Shown in pieces: positions 33,203 through 38,171 of a DNA stretch of 38,171 nt. The DNA is from Lachnospiraceae bacterium (lineage in GTDB: Bacteria; Bacillota; Clostridia; Lachnospirales; Lachnospiraceae), in assembly GCA_017617395.1 (NCBI GenBank), contig JAFZWG010000021.1:1-38171 (forward strand), written 5' to 3'. The position numbers were made by a program, and so were the translations under genes. The notes under the pieces were generated by a model. The model had not been told where the DNA came from and did no database searches. It saw only the letters and a list, made by a program, of their open reading frames with translations. Each line of letters begins with the position of its first letter. The stretch's first letter is position 1.

Positions 33203-34740
33203 GACTCCCCCTCCTCCCAATACGTAAGGCCATCGCTCCAGTCCTCTTCTTCCACTATGTGAACCGTAACATCCGGATCTTTGATGAACTGCCTCGGAAT
33301 CGTATTGATATATATGTCTGTAAGTCTCGGGTTCGAAGCGCACTGCACTCCTGCATTGTCAGCGTAACCGAAGCCATCCGCAAAATGTATCCGCAGCTCC
33401 GTGTACAGATTCTCCGTACAGTTCAGGGAATAGAGAATCGGCGAATCCCCGAGCAAAAGCTCAACCATATTGTTCTGCGAGCAATCCACCTCCTGAATCG
33501 CTAGACACTTGCTCAGATCCAGGTTCCGGATTTGGTTGCCTCGGCACTTCAGATACGTAAGCTGGTTTTTCTCCCCGAGAACCAGTTCACTCAGCTGATT
33601 GCCGTTGCACTCCAGTGAACCAAGCTTCGGATTGCCGGACAAATCGAGTTTCTCAAGAGGATTTTCCGAACAATACAGTGCATGCAACTTCGGGCAATGT
33701 GTGACATCCAAAGTTGTAAGCCCGATGCCCCGGACTCCCAGATGGGTCAGTTCCGGGTTATTGCTTAGGTCAAGCTCAAAATCTTTCGGAAACGGATTGT
33801 TGTCGCATGCAAGTATCTGCAACTTCGGATTGCCGCTTACATCCAGCTGTGAGACATGGTTATTAGAAAAATGCAGTGTCTCCAGTTCCGGAAACCGGCT
33901 TACATCCAGCTGCCGGATGCGGTTGTTCGCGCAGTAAAGTACCTGGAGATTTCGAAGCCCGCTCAGATCCAGTTCCCGGATCCTGTTGTTCATGCAGGAG
34001 ATGTATTCGTATTTCTCATCATCGCAATCCTCAGCGGACCAAAGCAGCAATTCCTCAAGATCGTTATCGTCGCAATAAAGCGAATTCATGTGCTTAAGAC
34101 CGCGAAGATCCAGCGACTTCAGGTGATTTTTGTTGCATTCAAGCCCCAGGAGCTCCGGCATCCCGGAAAGATCCAGCTCCGTGAGCGCGTTACTGTTGCA
34201 TTCCAGATACTTAAGCGTCTCGATCTGAAGCGGAAGTGAAGACAATATGTTGTTCGAGATTTGCAGGGATTCCAGCTTGCTCTTCCTGCTTAATAACAAT
34301 GTTCCCAGAAAATTGTTGTTGCAATTCAGCTGCAGAAGTCCCGGGTTAGCCCGGAGATCCAGCTCGTAAAGCACATTGTCCGAGCAGTTCAGCCTTGTGA
34401 GTTTCCGATTCCCGCTCAGGTTTAATTCCGAGATATAGCCGTACCGGCAGTCCAGTTCCTCCAGATTGCGGAACACCTCGATCCCGCGAAGGTCACCCAG
34501 GTCGTCCATGTTGTCAAGGTGAAGTTCGCGGACGTTCCCGGCTTCCGACCAGCTGAGTTTTCCGTCATGATTCAGGTCCAGGTACGAGAGCACCACCGAG
34601 TGAAACGCGGGGCTCGGAAATGTCTTGTCGATGTCGTACACAAAGTACCGATTCACGACAAATGTAATCCCCAGCCACAGCGCAACCGGCGCTGCCACAC
34701 AGTACAGAACCCATTGTTTTATTCCTAATGGTTTCTTCAT
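33199..34740 (-). CDS. Membrane-anchored leucine-rich-repeat protein with EF-hand-type loop (LRR-1)
   Basis: 513 residues from the ATG at 34740 (GAGGGGGAATACT site). Single helix WVLYCVAAPVALWLGITFVV, then the EF-hand-type loop DLNHDGKLSWSE, then about 16 LRRs of roughly 21 residues (LTRLNCSDNVLYELDL, LHALYCSENPLEKLDLSGNP, LTYLKCRGNQIRNLDLS) with the same fixed Cys. The C-terminal region after the repeats is acidic (VEEEDWSDGLTYWEEGES). The two LRR genes look like unequal-length duplicates. Similar LRRs mediate protein or host binding in internalins; here the setting with a two-component system and ABC exporter suggests ligand capture for sensing or immunity. Confidence 0.87.
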   Translation of the reverse strand: MKKPLGIKQWVLYCVAAPVALWLGITFVVNRYFVYDIDKTFPSPAFHSVVLSYLDLNHDGKLSWSEAGNVRELHLDNMDDLGDLRGIEVFRNLEELDCRYGYISELNLSGNRKLTRLNCSDNVLYELDLRANPGLLQLNCNNNFLGTLLLSRKSKLESLQISNNILSSLPLQIETLKYLECNSNALTELDLSGMPELLGLECNKNHLKSLDLRGLKHMNSLYCDDNDLEELLLWSAEDCDDEKYEYISCMNNRIRELDLSGLRNLQVLYCANNRIRQLDVSRFPELETLHFSNNHVSQLDVSGNPKLQILACDNNPFPKDFELDLSNNPELTHLGVRGIGLTTLDVTHCPKLHALYCSENPLEKLDLSGNPKLGSLECNGNQLSELVLGEKNQLTYLKCRGNQIRNLDLSKCLAIQEVDCSQNNMVELLLGDSPILYSLNCTENLYTELRIHFADGFGYADNAGVQCASNPRLTDIYINTIPRQFIKDPDVTVHIVEEEDWSDGLTYWEEGES

Positions 34741-34824
34741 AGTATTCCCCCTCAAACAGAAGACCGATGTCCTCTGACAAGCTGCATTTTCCGAATTCCC
34801 GCGTCCCGTGCCGTGTCGCCCGGG

Positions 34825-35541
34825 TTACGCAAGATTCTTCCGATGCAGCAACACTACCGAAACCGCCGCGAAGACGATTCCTGCAAGAATGCCGCCGATC
34901 AGCGTCGCGGAAGCCGTCACCGGAATCCGGGTTACATCGTCCCCCAGATGGGTCGTCGGGATCAGTGAGACAAACCGGCGAAGACCGTCGCTCTCCGCGG
35001 CTGCATTTGCCGTCAGAACGCCCGCTTCCGCCGCCGCAAAGAAGACGAGCAGGATGGTGATGATATTCTCATATCCGCTGCTTAGGACGCTGATCGCCAT
35101 GGACAGCCAGACAAATGCAAGCATCAGAACAAACGTCATTGCGCTGTTCGTAAAAAGCGTGCCGCTGCTCATGACCTCCTCCACCGCATACTCTCTCGCA
35201 TGCTGCGCAAAGTACACGGTCAGATTGTAGACGACCAGCAGGAAAATGCAAAGAGACGTGAGCACCAAAGACCAAGAGGCGGCGATCGCCGTCCGCGAGA
35301 AGCCCGCTGCCACCTTGTTCCGCAGGATGCCGTAGTTCTGCTCCTGCGTCACGAAGACAACGGTCATGATCCCGGCCACGGGAATCAGAAAAAGATAGGA
35401 CTGCGCGTACGCCATCACTGCCTGGTACCCCGGGCAGAGCGGTAACGTGAGCATGCCCGCACAGATTGCCGCCGCTGCCGCGATCACCGGCCGCAGGCTG
35501 CACCAGAATCTTGTAAAATCATTTCGCAATAATCGAGTCAT
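34825..35541 (-). CDS. ABC-2-type transporter permease of the LRR locus
   Basis: 238 residues with about six helices: VIAAAAAICAGMLTLPL, YLFLIPVAGIMTVVFV, LVLTSLCIFLLVVYNL, MTFVLMLAFVWLSMAIS, IITILLVFFAAAEAGVL and LIGGILAGIVFAAVSVVLL. NYGILRNKVAAGFSR resembles the segment seen in lantibiotic-immunity and related ABC-2 permeases. Start ATG 35541 overlaps the ATPase stop (ATGA). LRR-1 follows 84 nt downstream, and that gap contains one copy of the GGAAAATG octamer. Partner of the unusual ATPase at 35538. Confidence 0.85.
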   Translation of the reverse strand: MTRLLRNDFTRFWCSLRPVIAAAAAICAGMLTLPLCPGYQAVMAYAQSYLFLIPVAGIMTVVFVTQEQNYGILRNKVAAGFSRTAIAASWSLVLTSLCIFLLVVYNLTVYFAQHAREYAVEEVMSSGTLFTNSAMTFVLMLAFVWLSMAISVLSSGYENIITILLVFFAAAEAGVLTANAAAESDGLRRFVSLIPTTHLGDDVTRIPVTASATLIGGILAGIVFAAVSVVLLHRKNLA

Positions 35542-36449
35542 ACCTTACCTCCCCCAAGTGCGTCCAGCAGATTTTCCGCACGCTCGGTGCGCTCCTCAAG
35601 CTCCAGCACATCGCACCCTTCCTTCGCAAGGGCCATAACAAGCTCCGTGATCTGCGGCTTGCCGTAGATGTCCGCCGTGTCGGCGTCCAGAACGCGGTGC
35701 TTGATGTCTTTTGCCACCAGGACCCGGGCAAGCGCGTTGACGTCGGAGACCTTCACGCGCAGAGCCGTCTCCTGCGCTGCCTTCATCTCCTCCGACGAAA
35801 GCTCCCTCACGAGATCGCCGTGGGTGAGAATTCCGTACCGGTGAGCCAGCCCGAAGAGAGTCTCCGGGTCCGTGGCAGTCATAAGGATCGTGATCTCCCG
35901 CTCCCGGTTGAGGAACTCCAAAAGTGCCGCCACCGACGCCCTCTGCTGTGCGCCGAGGCCCTCCAGGACACCGTCCGCCAGAAGCAGATCCGGATTGCCG
36001 CACAGAGCCATGGCGATCGCCGCGATCACCGGCTTTTCCTCCGGAAGCTTCGCTGCCTTCGTGCGGGCAAACTCCGTAAGTCCGGTGAGCTCCATCACCT
36101 CGGCCGGCCGGTCCTTCCCCGGGATTCCGAGGAGACGGCACTGCCTTTTTAAGTTGGCCGCAAGCGTCTCTCCCGGCACGAGGAATCCCCCTGCCGCTGC
36201 AACACCGATGCGCCGCTGCTCCGATACAAAGCCTTTTTGCGAATTCTCCCTGCCGAAGATTTCATACCCCCCGCTTGTGGGCTTCGCAAGCCCCGCAAGC
36301 ACGCGAACCAATGTCGACTTGCCTGCACCGTTTTTGCCGACAAGCCCGTAAATCATGCCTCTGGTCAGATGCAGATTGATTTTGTCAAGCGCGACGATGC
36401 GCCCGAACCGCTTTGTGAGATCTTTTGTTTTCACTGCATACTCTGCCAT
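35538..36449 (-). CDS. ABC-type nucleotide-binding protein with degenerate catalytic motifs
   Basis: 303 residues, ABC fold overall. Walker A is perfect (GLVGKNGAGKST). Beyond it the usual motifs are lost while the framework persists: the Q-loop region reads GVAAAGGFLVPGE; the signature, normally LSxGxxQR, reads KLPEEKPVIAAIAMA; Walker B and D-loop, normally LDEPxxGLDP, read LLLADGVLEGLGAQQ, so the catalytic Glu is Gly; and the switch His region, normally SSHxxxE, reads MTATDPETLF. The C-terminal accessory part is as in lantibiotic-type ATPases. It may bind ATP without normal hydrolysis, acting as a regulator or structural partner. The frame is continuous, so a frameshift does not explain this. 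Start ATG 36449 follows array D. Confidence 0.85.
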   Translation of the reverse strand: MAEYAVKTKDLTKRFGRIVALDKINLHLTRGMIYGLVGKNGAGKSTLVRVLAGLAKPTSGGYEIFGRENSQKGFVSEQRRIGVAAAGGFLVPGETLAANLKRQCRLLGIPGKDRPAEVMELTGLTEFARTKAAKLPEEKPVIAAIAMALCGNPDLLLADGVLEGLGAQQRASVAALLEFLNREREITILMTATDPETLFGLAHRYGILTHGDLVRELSSEEMKAAQETALRVKVSDVNALARVLVAKDIKHRVLDADTADIYGKPQITELVMALAKEGCDVLELEERTERAENLLDALGGGKV

Positions 36450-36472
36450 TTCGCATCCCCCCTTTCGGCCTC

Positions 36473-36530
36473 AGAATAGCACAGCGCTGTTAAGAAACCG
36501 ATTAAGATAACCGTTAAGATTCCGTAAAGA
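36473..36530 (-). promoter_or_regulatory. Promoter with four TTAAGA-type direct repeats (array D)
   Basis: Plus strand: GTTAAGA 36489, ATTAAGA 36501, GTTAAGA 36513 and GTAAAGA 36524, spaced 12, 12 and 11 bp. On the minus strand the last unit (TCTTAAC) ends 10 nt before the -10 TATTCT (36478-36473), which has an extended TGC in front. It lies between the response-regulator gene and the ATPase gene and is the likely target of that regulator. By family knowledge NisR- and SpaR-type regulators use similarly spaced repeats. Confidence 0.75.
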
Positions 36531-36568
36531 TTCGCGCACACATTCGTAAAATGCTTATTTTCCGTCGT

Positions 36569-37240
36569 TTAGCTTTCTGCCGGCACAAACCGGAAGCCGA
36601 TCCCCCAGACTGCAGCAATGCAGTCGCGGCCGCAGATGTCCCGCAGCTTCTTTCGCAGGTTGTGGACGTGCACCTTGAGGGAGTCCTCGGTGCAGTCCGG
36701 CGTATCCCGCGCGATCAGCTCAAGAAGCGACAGCTTCGCCACCACGCGGTCCTTGTTGGTCAGTAAGATCTTCGCGATCGCACACTCCGTGCGGGTGAGC
36801 TTAGCGGTTTTGCCGCCGTACGCCGCCGTGTGCAGATCGCAGTCGAGAACGATGCCGTCGCAGGAGATTCTCGTCTCCTCCTGAGGGCGCCTCCGGTCGC
36901 GGAGAGCAACCCGCACCCGCGCCACAAGCTCCTCGACGCGAAAAGGCTTCGTGATGTAGTCCGCCGCGCCGCCGATCAAAAGATCCACCTTCTCCATGGT
37001 ATCGGCCCGCGCACTCACGATGATCACCGGAATTCCCGCAAAGCTCGGCAGCACTTCCTCCCCGGAAAGCCCCGGCAGCATGCGGTCCAGAAGAATCAGG
37101 TCCGGCCGGCCCGCGGCCACCGCCATCAAAGCCTCCGTCCCCGAGTATGCCTTTCGCACGGCAAATCCTTCCCCCGTCAGCGTCTCCTCCAAAAGCTTGC
37201 TGATGGCAACATCGTCATCCACGATCAAAATCGTATCCAT
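36569..37240 (-). CDS. OmpR/PhoB-family response regulator of the LRR locus
   Basis: 223 residues. The receiver has VDDDVAISK, phospho-acceptor Asp in LILLDRMLPGLSG, and Lys in ITKPFRVEEL. The DNA-binding half has LTRTECAIAKILLTNKDR, EDSLKVHVHNLRKKL and VWGIGFRF. Start ATG 37240 with a GGGGAGGTATCTTTC site. It is first in a series of regulator, ATPase, permease, LRR-1, LRR-2 and kinase, all on one strand. Separation of regulator and kinase genes by five kb of transporter and LRR genes is unusual. It probably activates the promoter at array D. Confidence 0.94.
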   Translation of the reverse strand: MDTILIVDDDVAISKLLEETLTGEGFAVRKAYSGTEALMAVAAGRPDLILLDRMLPGLSGEEVLPSFAGIPVIIVSARADTMEKVDLLIGGAADYITKPFRVEELVARVRVALRDRRRPQEETRISCDGIVLDCDLHTAAYGGKTAKLTRTECAIAKILLTNKDRVVAKLSLLELIARDTPDCTEDSLKVHVHNLRKKLRDICGRDCIAAVWGIGFRFVPAES

Positions 37241-37307
37241 GAAAGATACCTCCCCGTAGCATCATTTTTCACCCCGCGCCCCCGCAAAAGCGGAGGGCCT
37301 TTGGGCT

Positions 37308-37336
37308 ATTGTATCACAGAAAACACAAGTTGATAA
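37308..37336 (-). promoter_or_regulatory. Possible promoter of the response-regulator gene
   Basis: TTATCA (37336-37331), 17 bp, TACAAT (37313-37308) on the minus strand, about 68 bp before the ATG at 37240. The leader holds a small CCGC-TTTT-GCGG hairpin. It begins just after the terminator of the upstream gene. Confidence 0.5.
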
Positions 37337-37339
37337 GAC

Positions 37340-37379
37340 AAAAAAGCCCGACGCGAAACATTCTCATGCCCGCGCCGGG
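37340..37379 (-). terminator. Intrinsic terminator after the ABC ATPase gene and its structured tail
   Basis: CGCGCCGGG (37371-37379) pairs with CCCGACGCG (37347-37355) with one mismatch, and the minus strand continues with T6 (37345-37340). A clear rho-independent terminator. Confidence 0.8.
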
Positions 37380-37395
37380 TAAGTCAGGATATAAA

Positions 37396-37538
37396 GGTTG
37401 CTTATGGTCTGCCATTCTACGCATGTAGTCCGGCTTGCTTTCTGCTTCTCAGGGCTCCCCCACACCGGAGTGCCTCCCCTCGCAACCGATGGAAAACGTC
37501 ATGTTCGGGAGTTCGGCATTTGCTGCCGGACCTTCGTC
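37396..37538 (-). other. Structured untranslated region, possible small RNA
   Basis: About 160 nt lie between the ATPase stop and its terminator. On the minus strand GGTTGC (37487-37482) can pair with GCAACC (37401-37396), closing a domain of about 90 nt. Inside, TCCGG and CCGGA (37469-37465 with 37433-37429) can pair, and a small CGGCA-GCAAA-TGCCG hairpin lies just before the domain. It does not match a riboswitch, 6S, SRP or tmRNA pattern that I can recognise. Confidence 0.35.
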
Positions 37539-38171
37539 TCAACCGGCTCTTCTGCTGCCGCGGGCAGGCTGGCCGAAGCCGTCCGGAGCGTAACCCACAA
37601 CGCTGCTCACGGTGTTGCCGTTCTCATCGAGCTCCTCCACGGACTCGAGCTGACCGTCCAGAACGCGCACGAGCTTCGTGCCGTAGCGGGCCGCCTCCTC
37701 GGAGTGCGTAACCTGCACGATCGTCTTGCCGTAGCGGCGGTTGATGTCGCGGAAGAGCTCCATGATCTTCATGCCGGTCTTCGAGTCGAGGTTACCGATG
37801 GGCTCATCGAGGAAGAGGATCTCCGGGTCGAACACCAGGGCTCTTGCGATCGCCACTCTCTGCTGCTGACCGCCGGAGAGCTCGCGGGGCGTGAGCTTTC
37901 TCTTGTCCTTCATACCGATGATGTCCAACACCTCGTCGATCTTTGCCTTGTACGAGGAGCGCTTGCGGCCCGCGATCATCAAAGGAAGCGCGATGTTATC
38001 CTCGACGTTAAGGTTCGGAACCAGGTTGTAGAACTGGAATACAAAGCCGATCTTGTCGCTGCGCATGTCGCACAGCTCCTTCTCCTTCAGGGTCTTTAAG
38101 TCCCTGCCCTCGATGCTCACGCTTCCCGAGGTCGGACGGTCCAGACCGCCCAGAAGGTAGAGAAGGGTGGA
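37539..38171 (-). CDS. ABC transporter ATP-binding protein, MacB/LolD type (5' end outside window)
   Basis: At least 210 residues are visible; the frame is open to base 38171, where it reads STLLYLLGGLDRPTSGSV, so Walker A lies just outside. Q-loop FVFQFYNLVPNLNV, signature LSGGQQQRVAIARAL, Walker B ILFLDEPIGNLDSKTG and switch His VTHSEEAARYG are intact. The FQFYNLVP and GNLDSKTG segments mark the MacB/LolD/FtsE-like group, which works with FtsX-like permeases. A C-terminal extension of about 40 residues follows the core (VEELDENGNTVSS). Last gene before the terminator at 37340; the permease would lie upstream, outside the window, or elsewhere. Confidence 0.9.
   Translation of the reverse strand, partial: STLLYLLGGLDRPTSGSVSIEGRDLKTLKEKELCDMRSDKIGFVFQFYNLVPNLNVEDNIALPLMIAGRKRSSYKAKIDEVLDIIGMKDKRKLTPRELSGGQQQRVAIARALVFDPEILFLDEPIGNLDSKTGMKIMELFRDINRRYGKTIVQVTHSEEAARYGTKLVRVLDGQLESVEELDENGNTVSSVVGYAPDGFGQPARGSRRAG

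Noticed and set aside
35538-36449. Frameshift as the reason for the lost ABC motifs
   Set aside because: The frame stays aligned with the family before, between and after the altered motifs.
37396-37490. Known riboswitch, SRP or 6S RNA
   Set aside because: None of the conserved sequence blocks of these RNAs that I know could be found.

Overview
The window is about 38 kb of a GC-rich genome. It most resembles a Clostridia/Lachnospiraceae-type Firmicute. The evidence is lipoproteins with Thr/Pro-rich linkers after the lipobox, AGGAGG-type ribosome sites, sigma-A-like promoters, an NfnAB pair, an HD-GYP protein with a two-component-type propeller, a Cthe_2159-like surface protein, and several small ABC exporters with OmpR-family two-component systems. 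This placement is inferred from gene content; no rRNA, tRNA, insertion sequence, prophage or CRISPR array is visible. Almost everything is on the minus strand except a three-gene plus-strand block (19635-23470).

Layout. 1-1037: an ABC ATPase and the start of its permease, behind a near-consensus promoter. 1129-7088: a large two-module lipoprotein and a membrane propeller/Y_Y_Y/HD-GYP protein. 7167-11435: a lipoprotein, ABC ATPase and double-length permease operon. 11593-14538: an XRE regulator with a 5'-damaged-looking membrane partner, then a second large lipoprotein. 14632-19469: an alpha/beta hydrolase with a double operator, a 5'-nucleotidase lipoprotein and a Nudix-HD fusion. 19515-23540: a Cthe_2159-like lipoprotein, response regulator and kinase on the plus strand, closed by a bidirectional terminator. 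23549-27097: a CE15-like esterase and NfnAB, which links NADH, NADPH and ferredoxin. 27110-31173: a small coiled-coil protein, patatin lipase, membrane protein and the third large lipoprotein. 31220-37336: a two-component/ABC locus with two membrane-anchored leucine-rich-repeat proteins inserted. 37340-38171: the end of a MacB/LolD-type ABC ATPase gene with a structured tail and terminator.

The most interesting signals are these. (1) Four promoters (3571-3625, 14473-14538, 19515-19569, 36473-36530) share one design: four or five direct repeats at an 11-12 bp pitch, ending exactly 10 bp before a -10 hexamer. Two carry the same GTTACA-type repeat and control paralogous lipoproteins; the other two carry different repeats and sit beside two different OmpR-family regulators. 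(2) The 31-37 kb locus has an ABC nucleotide-binding protein with an intact Walker A but with signature, Walker B glutamate, D-loop and H-loop replaced, next to two Cys-ladder LRR proteins that each carry an EF-hand-type loop; it may be an unusual envelope-sensing system. (3) The octamer CATTTTCC/GGAAAATG occurs 24 times by eye, far above expectation, often as CATTTTCCG and several times in inverted pairs or hairpins. (4) Three lipoproteins form a paralogous family in which each protein appears to hold two copies of one module.
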